Assembly (NCBI GenBank): GCA_041946965.1
Contig: JBHGBM010000013.1
Location: forward strand, 1-64,000
DNA length: 64,000 bases
Direction: 5' to 3'
Origin: JBHGBM01 sp041946965
GTDB taxonomy: Bacteria; Acidobacteriota; Terriglobia; Bryobacterales; Bryobacteraceae
Made by a program: the position numbers and the translations under genes. Below, piece by piece: positions 37,918-45,377 of the stretch; the first letter of the stretch is position 1; each line of letters starts with the position of its first letter. The notes beneath the pieces are model-generated. The model had not been told where the DNA came from. It did no database searches and saw only the letters and a program-made list of their open reading frames with translations.

Positions 37918-38853
37918 ATGCAGCGTCGCATTTTCATCGGAGCGGCATTCGCCGGACTTGGGACGCCCCGGCCGGCCAAACCAAGAGCGGGCGACATTCC
38001 CAAGCGCACCCTCGGCCGTACCGGGGAGAAACTCACCATCGTAGGCCAGGGCGGGGCACGCTTCCACCTGGTCCCGTTCGAGGAGGGCGCCGCCGTGGTG
38101 CGGCGCGCCTACGATCTCGGCATCAACTACTTTGACATGGCGCGCAGCTACGCCGAGGGCCGCGCCGAAGAGGTCTACGGCGCGGTCATCCCCGGGTTCC
38201 GCAAGCACATCTTTCTTACCACCAAGAGCGGCCAGCGCACGCGCAAGGGCGCCGAAGCCGACCTGGACACTTCGTTGAAGAAGATGCGCACCGATTACGT
38301 GGACCTCTGGCAGATGCACGGCGTGAACCGCAAGCAGGACCTGGAGCGCATCTTCGCGCCGGGCGGCGCCTTCGAGGCTTTCGAGGCCGCCAAGAAGGCC
38401 GGCAAATGCCGCTTCATCGGCTACTCGAACTGCCGCGATCCGCTGGTGCACGTGGAGATGCTGAAGCATGCCGAGCGCTTCGACACCGCGTTCATGCCGT
38501 TGCACGTCGCCGACACGTGCTTCTCGGAATCGCCGGACATGAGTTTCGAACGCACGGCGCTGCCGGCTGCGGTGGAGCGCGGCGTCGGCATCTTCGCCAT
38601 GAAGGTGTTCGGCAACGCGTTTTTGCTGCGGCCCTTCAGCGCGGGGGATTGCCTGCGCTACACGCTCTCCCTGCCGGTCACGGCCGCGGCGCTGGGGTTC
38701 TGCACCATCGGACAACTGGAAGACGACGTGCGGGTCGCGCAAAGCTTTAAACCGCTTGGCCCGGAGGTCATGACGGCCCTGCGGGCGCGGGCGGCCAGCG
38801 GAAGGTTCGACACCATGCGCGGCCCGGCCCTGGAGTATTGGAAAACACGGTAA
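37918..38853 (+). CDS. Aldo/keto reductase
   Basis: This is a 311-residue NADPH-dependent aldo/keto reductase. The catalytic tetrad is visible: Asp and Tyr in YFDMARSYAEG, Lys in LTTKSG and His in WQMHGV. An N-terminal QRRIF plus a short hydrophobic run hints at a weak Tat-type signal. TAGCAT ends 7 nt before ATG and no ribosome site is present, so the transcript may be leaderless. It heads a five-gene set: the next gene starts 12 nt downstream and later ones overlap. It probably interconverts a keto and a hydroxy group on the pathway substrate. Confidence 0.88.
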   Translation: MQRRIFIGAAFAGLGTPRPAKPRAGDIPKRTLGRTGEKLTIVGQGGARFHLVPFEEGAAVVRRAYDLGINYFDMARSYAEGRAEEVYGAVIPGFRKHIFLTTKSGQRTRKGAEADLDTSLKKMRTDYVDLWQMHGVNRKQDLERIFAPGGAFEAFEAAKKAGKCRFIGYSNCRDPLVHVEMLKHAERFDTAFMPLHVADTCFSESPDMSFERTALPAAVERGVGIFAMKVFGNAFLLRPFSAGDCLRYTLSLPVTAAALGFCTIGQLEDDVRVAQSFKPLGPEVMTALRARAASGRFDTMRGPALEYWKTR

Positions 38854-38864
38854 CGGAGGAAGAC

Positions 38865-40181
38865 ATGAACCGAATCAGACGGCGTGGATTCATGGGCGCG
38901 GCGCTGGTCACGGCCGCCGCGCGCGGCGCCACGGTCGCCGCATCCACTTATCGCGAGACTCTCGAAACCCCCGTTGTGGGGCGCTACCAGGTGATCGTAG
39001 CGGGAGGCGGCCCCAGCGGCGTCATCGCCGCCGCCGCCGCCGCGCGCAGCGGCGCCAGCACGCTGCTCCTCGAGCGCTACGCCTTTCTCGGCGGAAACGG
39101 CACCGCCGGCCTGATGACCTGCTATAACGGCTTCCGCAACCAGCGCGCGCCGGAGGCGCTTCAAACCGTGAAGGGCATTCCGGCGGAGTACATCGCGGAG
39201 CTCGTGCGGCTGGGCGGCGTGGCGGACATGGACAATTACGAGCGCACCTTCCAGCACGACGTTCGCAAGGGCGACATCCCCTACACGGTCGGTTTCGATC
39301 CGGAAGCCGCCAAGATCGCCTCGCTCAACCTGCTGCGGAAAGAGGGCGTGCAACTGCGGCTGCACAGTTGGGTGGCGGCGCCCATGATGGACGGCGCGCG
39401 CGTGACCGGCGTCATCGTGGAATCGAAATCGGGACGCCAGGCGATTGCGGCCGATGTCGTCATCGACTGCACCGGCGACGGCGATATCGCAGCGCGCGCG
39501 GGAGCGCCCTTTATGAGTCCCGCCCTCACGGGCGACCGCATGCCCATGACCCTCATGTACCGGCTCGGCGGATTGCCCAAGAGCGTGGAAGGAGCCTTCG
39601 GCGGCATCCGCATCGGCGACCGCGTGGTGCGATGGGGCCCCCGCATCAGCGGCGACGGCGATAATGTCGAAACGCTGACGAAGGCCGAAATCGAAAGCCG
39701 CCTCAAGCTCTGGGACGACGTCCAGGAGATGCGCAAGAAACCCGGCATGGAGACGCTCTACCTGATGCAGACGGCCACGTGCATCGGCGTGCGCGAGACC
39801 CGCCGCATCCTCGGCGAATACGTGCTCACGGAGAAGCAGGCGATGGAGGGCAAACGCTTCCCCGACGTCATCGCCATCAGCTCGAACCCTTTCCCGAGCT
39901 ACCGCGGCAAGCGCTACTTTCTCCAGCACGAGGGCTTCGACGTGCCCTACGGCTGCCTGGTGCCGAAGAAAGTGGACGGCCTGGTGCTTTCAGGCCGTTG
40001 CATTTCCTGCGAGCAGGCGCCTTTCCAGTCGGCGCGCTCGATGGCGCCCGCCATGGCGATAGGCCACGCCTCGGGATGCGCCGCCGCCCTGGCCGCCACG
40101 CGCGGCGTCCCCCCGCGCAAGCTGGACGTGAAGGCGCTCCAAAAACTCCTGCTCAGCCAGAAGGCGGAGCTGCGCATTTGA
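38865..40181 (+). CDS. FAD-dependent oxidoreductase with Tat-like signal
   Basis: This is a 438-residue flavoprotein of the FAD_oxidored (PF12831-type) family. RRRGFMGAALVTAAA suggests Tat export. The dinucleotide motif VIVAGGGPSGVIAA, then LLERYAFLGGNGTAGL and a C-terminal SGRCISCEQAPFQSARSM segment are typical. GGAGGA precedes the ATG at 38865, 12 nt after the aldo/keto reductase stop. The following MBL gene overlaps its stop codon. It likely oxidises a hydroxy acid or sugar derivative in the same pathway; the substrate is unknown. Confidence 0.88.
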   Translation: MNRIRRRGFMGAALVTAAARGATVAASTYRETLETPVVGRYQVIVAGGGPSGVIAAAAAARSGASTLLLERYAFLGGNGTAGLMTCYNGFRNQRAPEALQTVKGIPAEYIAELVRLGGVADMDNYERTFQHDVRKGDIPYTVGFDPEAAKIASLNLLRKEGVQLRLHSWVAAPMMDGARVTGVIVESKSGRQAIAADVVIDCTGDGDIAARAGAPFMSPALTGDRMPMTLMYRLGGLPKSVEGAFGGIRIGDRVVRWGPRISGDGDNVETLTKAEIESRLKLWDDVQEMRKKPGMETLYLMQTATCIGVRETRRILGEYVLTEKQAMEGKRFPDVIAISSNPFPSYRGKRYFLQHEGFDVPYGCLVPKKVDGLVLSGRCISCEQAPFQSARSMAPAMAIGHASGCAAALAATRGVPPRKLDVKALQKLLLSQKAELRI

Positions 40182-40846
40182 AACGGCGCACGTTTCTGGC
40201 CGGCGCCGCGCTGCCCGCTCAGTCCGCGAAGGTGGACCGCTGGGCGGTGATCACCATCGGCAACCTCTCGCGCAACCGCTACTGGGGCGAGCCCGATGCA
40301 AAGCCTATGCGCGGCGCCATCTGCACCTGCACGCTGATCTGCGGCGGGGGATTCCGGCTGCTGGTGGATCCCTCGCTTGCGGACGGGACCGAGATGGCCA
40401 AGGAACTGGACCGCCGCTCGGGCTTGAAACCCGGCGACGTGACCGCCGTGTTCGTCACGCACGAGCACGGCGATCACTATGCCGGCGTCGAGCACTTCCC
40501 GAAGGCCGCGTGGTACGCCGCCGCGCCGGTCGCGAAGGTGTTGAACGCGAAGCGCCGCTTTTCGCGCGCCTTCGAGCCCGCGCCCGCCGTGCTGTGCGGC
40601 GCGGCCGAGGTCATCCCCACGCCCGGCCACACCGCCACGCACCACGCGCTCCGCTTCCACTGCGGCGGCCGCTGGGTGATTGCGGCGGGTGACTCGGTAG
40701 CCACGCGCGATTTTTGGCTTGATCGCCGCAGCTACTTTAACGCCGCCGATCCGGCACAGGGCGCGCGCACCATGGACCGCCTCGCCGCGATGGCCGATGT
40801 CATCGTGCCGGGACATGACAACTACTTCCTGGTGGACAGCCGATGA
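40178..40846 (+). CDS. MBL-fold metallohydrolase
   Basis: This is a 222-residue metallo-beta-lactamase-fold protein. THEHGDHYAG is the metal motif, and TPGHTATHHAL and VPGHDNYF carry later His ligands. The start is TTG at 40178, overlapping the upstream TGA (TTGA), with a purine-rich ribosome site before it; the N-terminus KRRTFLAGAALPAQSA looks like a short Tat-type signal. Its stop overlaps the next ATG by 4 nt. In this setting a lactone or ester hydrolysis step following the FAD enzyme is plausible; this is inference. Confidence 0.85.
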   Translation: MKRRTFLAGAALPAQSAKVDRWAVITIGNLSRNRYWGEPDAKPMRGAICTCTLICGGGFRLLVDPSLADGTEMAKELDRRSGLKPGDVTAVFVTHEHGDHYAGVEHFPKAAWYAAAPVAKVLNAKRRFSRAFEPAPAVLCGAAEVIPTPGHTATHHALRFHCGGRWVIAAGDSVATRDFWLDRRSYFNAADPAQGARTMDRLAAMADVIVPGHDNYFLVDSR

Positions 40847-41859
40847 CCAGCCGCAGACAGTTCCTTGCAACCGCGGCGGCTGCCGCCGAAGCCGGCCGCA
40901 TCGACGTTCAGAGCCACCTGTACGTGCCCGAGTTGCTAGACTTCATGGCCGCGCGCGGCGCCTCGCCCCGCTCCTATCGCAAAGGTGCGGACCGGTTCGT
41001 GGTCGTGAACAAATGGGTGCGCCGCGTACTGCCCAAACACACCGACCCCGCCGCGAAACTGGCGGACATGGACGCCGCAGGCATCCGGACCACCGCGCTC
41101 AGCATCAACGACCCCGGCCCGGAATTGTTCGGCGCCGACGGCGTGAAGGTGGCGCGCATGGCGCATGATTACCTGGCCGCTCTGGCCCGGGCGCATCCCG
41201 GCCGCTTCTTCGGGCTCGCCACTCTGCCGCTCCAGGACATGGGTGCGTCGCTCACCGAGCTCGAACGCTGCGTCGACCGGCTCGGGTTCCGCGGCATCCT
41301 GCTGTACTCGAACCTCGACGGCCAGTGGCCCGATGAGCCGCAATTCCGGCCGCTGTTCCGCCGCGCCGAACAGATGGGCATCCCCATTCTGCTGCATCCT
41401 GCTTACCCCATGATTTATGAGGCCACCACCGGTTACGACTTGTGGGGCAGCATAGGACTGATGACCGACACCAGCATCGCCCTGAGCCGCATCATTCTGG
41501 CCGGCATCCTCGACGAGTTTCCCAAACTCAAGTTGCTGTGCCCGCATTGCGGCGGCGTGGTGCCGTATCTCATCGGGCGCATCGATCACCAGGCGATGGT
41601 GTTGAAGCGCGGCGCCGGGCGCATCAAGCGGCCTCCCAGCGAGTATCTGCGGCAGGTGTGGTTCGACGCGGTCTCGCCTCTGCCGCAAGCCATTCGTTAC
41701 GCCTACGATTTCATCGGTCCGGACCGGCTGCTTTACGGGAGCGATCATCCGTGGGTGGATCCGAAGCTCATCGCGGAGTGCGTGACCAGCCTGCGCCTGC
41801 CGGCGGCGGACGAGCGCAAGATCTTCTGGGCGAACGCGAGGTCATTGTTCCGCCTATGA
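40843..41859 (+). CDS. Amidohydrolase family 2 (ACMSD-like)
   Basis: This is a 338-residue TIM-barrel metal enzyme. RIDVQSHLYVPE replaces the usual HxH start (Gln-Ser-His), ILLHPAYP gives the central histidine, CPHCGGVVPYLIGR the next, and YGSDHPWVD the final Asp. The arrangement resembles ACMSD and gamma-resorcylate decarboxylases, so decarboxylation is as likely as hydrolysis. SRRQFLATAAAAAEA suggests a Tat signal. It overlaps both neighbours by 4 nt (ATGA). Confidence 0.85.
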   Translation: MTSRRQFLATAAAAAEAGRIDVQSHLYVPELLDFMAARGASPRSYRKGADRFVVVNKWVRRVLPKHTDPAAKLADMDAAGIRTTALSINDPGPELFGADGVKVARMAHDYLAALARAHPGRFFGLATLPLQDMGASLTELERCVDRLGFRGILLYSNLDGQWPDEPQFRPLFRRAEQMGIPILLHPAYPMIYEATTGYDLWGSIGLMTDTSIALSRIILAGILDEFPKLKLLCPHCGGVVPYLIGRIDHQAMVLKRGAGRIKRPPSEYLRQVWFDAVSPLPQAIRYAYDFIGPDRLLYGSDHPWVDPKLIAECVTSLRLPAADERKIFWANARSLFRL

Positions 41860-42728
41860 CGCGGCGCACACTGCTCGAATTGCTCACTGCGGCGAAGCTT
41901 GCGCGCGGTTTCCGGCTGGCCGTCTGCAACGAAACCTTCCAGACGGCGGACTTCGGCGAACAGTGCCGGCTTGCGCGCAAGACCGGCTACAGCGGCATCG
42001 AGATCATGCCGGGGACGCTCGCGGAGGACCCCGCGTCGATTCCGGCCTCGCGCCGCGCCCAACTGCGCAAGACCATGGACGCCGAAGGGCTGGCGTTCGC
42101 CGGGCTGCACAACCTGCTCAGCGCGCCCAAGGGCCTGCACGCCGCCACCGCCGATGCCGCGGTGTACCGCCGGACCTGGGACTACATGCTGCGCCTCATC
42201 GACTTCTGCGCCGATCTCGGCGGGGGCGTGATGGTATTCGGCGGCGCGAAACAGCGCGCGGCGGAAAAAGGCGAGACGCCGGCCGGTGCGGTAGCGCGCC
42301 TCACCGAAGGATTTGCCCGAGTGGCGCCGCACGCGCGCGGCAGCGGCGTGCTCCTGCTCGTCGAGCCGCTTGCCCCACACATCTGCAACGTCGTCAATAC
42401 GCTCGAACAGGCGATCGCGATCGTCAGGCAGATCGGCAGCCCGGCGGTTCAGTCCATGTTCGATGTGCATCACACGGCCGCGGAGACGCTGTCAGCCGGC
42501 GAACTCGTCGCGCGCTACTTCCCTTACCTCCGTCACGTGCATCTGAACGAAATGGACGGGAAACGCCCGGGACTCGGCAATTACGATATGAAGCCTCTGT
42601 TCCGCGCCATGGCGCAGCGCGGCTACGCCGGGTGGCTTTCGCTGGAGGTCTTCGATTTCAAGCCGGACGGTGAAACGGTGGCCGCCGAAGCCAACGCGTA
42701 CATTCGCTCCGAACTGGCGAAAGCGTAG
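41856..42728 (+). CDS. Xylose-isomerase-like TIM barrel (hydroxypyruvate isomerase-like)
   Basis: This is a 290-residue sugar phosphate isomerase/epimerase family protein. The metal ligands are visible in order: Glu in LLVEPLAP, Asp-His in MFDVHH, His in HVHLNEMDG and Glu in SLEVFDF. The overall layout is close to hydroxypyruvate isomerases. The start overlaps the preceding stop as ATGA. TRRTLLELLTAAKLA may be a short Tat-like signal. It is the last gene of the five-gene set; a strong promoter for the next small gene lies right behind it. Confidence 0.85.
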   Translation: MTRRTLLELLTAAKLARGFRLAVCNETFQTADFGEQCRLARKTGYSGIEIMPGTLAEDPASIPASRRAQLRKTMDAEGLAFAGLHNLLSAPKGLHAATADAAVYRRTWDYMLRLIDFCADLGGGVMVFGGAKQRAAEKGETPAGAVARLTEGFARVAPHARGSGVLLLVEPLAPHICNVVNTLEQAIAIVRQIGSPAVQSMFDVHHTAAETLSAGELVARYFPYLRHVHLNEMDGKRPGLGNYDMKPLFRAMAQRGYAGWLSLEVFDFKPDGETVAAEANAYIRSELAKA

Positions 42729-42749
42729 AAGCGAACTCCGCCGCCGGGT

Positions 42750-42777
42750 TTGAGATTCCGTGCGGGGCCAGTATAGT
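42750..42777 (+). promoter_or_regulatory. Promoter of the histone-H1-like gene
   Basis: TTGAGA (42750-42755) and TATAGT (42772-42777) are separated by 16 nt. The gene's ribosome site (AAAGGGAGG) and ATG at 42795 follow at normal leader distance. The promoter sits 22 nt after the stop of the preceding gene, which suggests independent expression of the small basic protein. Confidence 0.6.
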
Positions 42778-42794
42778 AGTGAAAGGGAGGTTTC

Positions 42795-42938
42795 ATGGCT
42801 GTAAAGAAGAGCACGAAGAAGACCGCGACCAAGAAGACTGCCGCCAAGAAGAGCGCAGCCAGGAAAGCGCCGGCCAAGAAGGCGGCGAAGAAGGTCGTGA
42901 AGAAAGCCGCGAAGAGAGCCCCCGCGAAGAAGAAGTAA
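42795..42938 (+). CDS. Lysine-rich histone-H1-like small DNA-binding protein
   Basis: This is a 47-residue protein made almost only of Lys, Ala, Thr, Ser, Pro and Val: 19 Lys and 2 Arg, with repeated AKK and TKK units (MAVKKSTKKTATKK at the start, APAKKK at the end). The composition matches bacterial histone-H1-like tails, which bind DNA or RNA without a fixed fold. Excellent ribosome site (AAAGGGAGG) 4-5 nt before ATG, and its own promoter. The codons mix AAG with few AAA, as expected of the GC-rich host. Likely nucleoid-associated; targets unknown. Confidence 0.8.
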   Translation: MAVKKSTKKTATKKTAAKKSAARKAPAKKAAKKVVKKAAKRAPAKKK

Positions 42939-42969
42939 CCGCGCTCATGTAAGACGTTCCCCGCAGGCT

Positions 42970-43395
42970 TTATTGGGCTGCCCCGGCTTCGGCCGGCGGC
43001 AGTCCAAAGTTTTTCCTGTACTTGTCAGGCATCCGGCAGGGTTTCAGATCGCGGCGGCAGAACACGTGAGCGGTTTCCCCGGACGCCAGCTTCAGTCCGT
43101 CGGCGCGGCGCATCTCGTAGTGGAACCGAACCATGCGCGTATTGACCTGTGCGGTGGAAATGCGCACCACCACTTCATCGTCGAAGCGGGCGGGGTGCGA
43201 GTACCGGCAGCGCGCTTCAGCCACCACCATGAGCACTCCGTCGCATTCTTCCATTTCGCGGTAGTCGAAACCGCACGCCTTGGAGAACTCCACGCGCGCC
43301 GCCTCCATCCATACCAGGTAATTGGCGTGGTGCACCACACCCATCTGGTCGGTTTCGGCGTAGCGCGCCCTGAGCCGGATTTCGTGAGCCTGCAT
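42970..43395 (-). CDS. Hotdog-fold acyl-CoA thioesterase (YbgC/FadM-like)
   Basis: This 141-residue protein has the 4-hydroxybenzoyl-CoA/YbgC thioesterase signature YAETDQMGVVHHANYLVWME, where Asp is catalytic. It would hydrolyse acyl-CoA thioesters in the cytoplasm. The ATG at 43395 is chosen over an upstream TTG (43419), because TATAAT (43411-43406) ends 10 nt before it and would lie inside a longer gene. There is no ribosome site. It is divergent from the molybdopterin synthase gene, with 66 bp between starts. Confidence 0.88.
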   Translation of the reverse strand: MQAHEIRLRARYAETDQMGVVHHANYLVWMEAARVEFSKACGFDYREMEECDGVLMVVAEARCRYSHPARFDDEVVVRISTAQVNTRMVRFHYEMRRADGLKLASGETAHVFCRRDLKPCRMPDKYRKNFGLPPAEAGAAQ

Positions 43396-43405
43396 AGGGA
43401 ACCCA

Positions 43406-43411
43406 ATTATA
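43406..43411 (-). promoter_or_regulatory. -10 box (TATAAT) of the thioesterase gene
   Basis: A perfect TATAAT on the minus strand lies 10 nt from the start codon, so the RNA would start within about 4 nt of ATG. No matching -35 is seen at 16-18 nt. The divergent molybdopterin gene has TAAACT in an extended form (TGCTAAACT, 43442-43450), 11 nt before its own ATG. Confidence 0.4.
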
Positions 43412-43461
43412 AAACGCAACGCGGCGGGGGCCGGAGGCGTCTGCTAAACTGCGGTTGAATT

Positions 43462-44181
43462 ATGCAGGTACGCGTGTTGTTCTTTGGGATGCTGCGCGAA
43501 CTGGCGGGCGGGGCGGAACAGCGCCTCGATGTCGCCGACGGCGCCACCATGGGCGACGTGTTCGAAGCCTGCGCCGCACGCTTCCCGCGCATGCGCGAGA
43601 TGGCCTCCAGCATCGTACTGGCCCGCAACCAGGAATTCAGCCGTCCCGGCGATGCGGTGCGCGAGGGCGACGAGATCGCGCTGCTTCCGCCCGTGAGCGG
43701 CGGTTCCGGCGCGTTCCTGCGGCAGTCCAACGAGAGCGGCAATTTTTTCGCGCTCACCCGCCAGCCCATCGACGTGCGGAAGCTGGCCGCACTCGCGCTG
43801 CGCGGCGAGGACGGCGCGGTGGTGACCTTCGACGGCGTGGCGCGGAACAATACCGGCGGACGGCGCACCCGCTGCCTGGAATACGAATGCTACGAACCGA
43901 TGGCGCTGAAAGTGATGGCGGAGATCGGACGCGAACTCGCGGCGGGCTTTGATATCGGGCACATCGGCATCGTCCACCGCCTCGGGCGCGTGTTGATCGG
44001 CGAAACCAGCGTGGCCATCGTGGTCACGGCGCCGCACCGCCAGGCCGCTTTCGCCGCCGCGCTCGAAGCCGTCGATCAACTCAAGCGCCGGGTTCCGGTG
44101 TGGAAACGCGAGTACTTCGAAGACGGAGAGGTGTGGGTGGAAGGAGAGTGGGACGGCAGTGTTCCTAAAGCCGCGCCGTAA
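43462..44181 (+). CDS. Fused molybdopterin synthase, MoaD-MoaE
   Basis: This 239-residue protein joins a MoaD ubiquitin-like domain (1-81) to MoaE (about 95-239). MoaD carries its sulfur on a C-terminal Gly-Gly; here PPVSGG ends at residue 81 and runs on into SGAFLRQ. MoaE features are GAVVTFDGVARNN, LEYECYEPMA and the catalytic lysine in VPVWKREYF. The enzyme converts cyclic pyranopterin monophosphate to molybdopterin. The related fusion in Mycobacterium tuberculosis (MoaX) is cleaved after the Gly-Gly to become active, and the same is expected here. The VWA gene start overlaps its 3' end by 23 nt. Confidence 0.92.
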   Translation: MQVRVLFFGMLRELAGGAEQRLDVADGATMGDVFEACAARFPRMREMASSIVLARNQEFSRPGDAVREGDEIALLPPVSGGSGAFLRQSNESGNFFALTRQPIDVRKLAALALRGEDGAVVTFDGVARNNTGGRRTRCLEYECYEPMALKVMAEIGRELAAGFDIGHIGIVHRLGRVLIGETSVAIVVTAPHRQAAFAAALEAVDQLKRRVPVWKREYFEDGEVWVEGEWDGSVPKAAP

Positions 44182-45124
44182 CGTGTGCCTTGCGCTCCTG
44201 GCCGCGGGCCTCGCCGCGGCGCAGCAGCCCGTAATCCGCGTCGATGTCAACCTGGTGCGCATTCTGGCCACGGTGAAGAACACCGCGGGCGATCTGGTGG
44301 GCACGCTGGCCAAAGACGATTTCGAAGTGTTGGATAACGGCGTGCCGCAGCAGATCGCGGTCTTCGAGCACCACACCGAATTGCCGCTCTCCGTAGCCAT
44401 GATGGTGGATACCAGCGGTTCCACGGCCAAGGAGCTGCGCTATGAACTCGAATCGGTGAACCGCTTCTTCAAAGCGCTGTTCACCGAAGGCAATCCCGAG
44501 GACAAGCTGGCGCTGTACAGCTTCAACTGGGAGGTGAAGAGGTGGAATTTCTTCACCCACAACCTCGGGTCGCTGGAGAAGTCGCTGCGTGCGTTCAAGG
44601 CCGAAGCCGGAACGGCGATGTACGATGCCATCTACCTCGCCTCGCGCGACCTGGAAGGGCGTGAGGGGCGGCACGCCATGATCATCGTGACCGACGGCGG
44701 CGATACCACCAGCAGCACCACCTATCACCAGGCATTGCAGGCCGCGCAAATGGCGGACGCGGTGATCTACCCCGTACTGGTGATGCCCATCACCGCTGAC
44801 GCGGGCCGCAACATCGGCGGCGAGAACGCCCTGGCCACCATGGCCGCCTCCACCGGCGGGCGCGTTTTCGCGCCCAGCATCGGTCCGGGCCTGGATGCCG
44901 CTTTCACCGAGATTATCCGCGAACTGCGCACGCAGTACCTGCTGGGCTACTACCCGAAGAACCTGCCCGAGACCAGCGACCGGTTTCACCGCCTTCAGAT
45001 CCGGACCCGCCGCCCGGATTTGCGGGTGCTGGCGCGCAGCGGCTATTATGGTGATTCCGGGAGCGCGGCCGCCGATCCGGACGCGCGGGTGACGGTTACG
45101 CCTCAAACGAAGCAGGAGAAATAA
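44159..45124 (+). CDS. Secreted VWA-domain protein (VWFA-related, acidobacterial type)
   Basis: This is a 321-residue protein starting at GTG inside the end of the molybdopterin synthase gene; AAGGAGAG lies about 12 nt upstream. The signal peptide (about 1-21, AAGLAAAQ) leads to a short N-terminal beta domain (VLDNGVPQQIAVFEH) and a VWA domain with the metal site DTSGS near residue 83 and IIVTDGGDTTSS later. A LLGYYPKNLP stretch near the C-terminus is typical of the VWFA-related family frequent in Acidobacteriota. Its function is unknown; VWA domains bind proteins through a metal ion. A GTG at 44183 is an alternative start with a weaker signal. Confidence 0.8.
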   Translation: MFLKPRRNVCLALLAAGLAAAQQPVIRVDVNLVRILATVKNTAGDLVGTLAKDDFEVLDNGVPQQIAVFEHHTELPLSVAMMVDTSGSTAKELRYELESVNRFFKALFTEGNPEDKLALYSFNWEVKRWNFFTHNLGSLEKSLRAFKAEAGTAMYDAIYLASRDLEGREGRHAMIIVTDGGDTTSSTTYHQALQAAQMADAVIYPVLVMPITADAGRNIGGENALATMAASTGGRVFAPSIGPGLDAAFTEIIRELRTQYLLGYYPKNLPETSDRFHRLQIRTRRPDLRVLARSGYYGDSGSAAADPDARVTVTPQTKQEK

Positions 45125-45125
45125 T

Positions 45126-45377
45126 ACGGCACAGAGCAAAGGCAAAGGCAGCGCGCGTGCGCCCGAACAGACCCTGGAAGAGGTGAAATACCTCAAATAC
45201 CTGATCGAGCACGCCATACCGATCCGGGTGATACTGGCCGACGGCGAAGAGGTGCGCGGCACGGTGGAATACTACGACCACTCCTTCATCCGGCTCACCC
45301 GCGAGGGCGCGCCCAACCTCTTCATCTACAAACACGACATCAAATACGTGATCGAGGACGGTTCCGGGTCGCGATGA
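45126..45377 (+). CDS. Hfq-like RNA chaperone, probable ACG start
   Basis: This is a Sm-fold protein of 83 residues. VKYLKYLIEHAIPIRVILADG matches the Hfq N-terminal helix and Sm1, and FIYKHDIKYV matches the Hfq Sm2 motif (YKH). Hfq-like proteins bind sRNAs and mRNA. No ATG, GTG or TTG exists with a ribosome site: the only well-placed codon is ACG at 45126, 7 nt after AGGAG and 1 nt after the VWA stop. A GTG at 45183 would give 64 residues and cut off the charged tail, with no proper ribosome site. A base error turning ATG to ACG is possible. Its stop overlaps the next ATG. Confidence 0.78.
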   Translation, partial: TAQSKGKGSARAPEQTLEEVKYLKYLIEHAIPIRVILADGEEVRGTVEYYDHSFIRLTREGAPNLFIYKHDIKYVIEDGSGSR

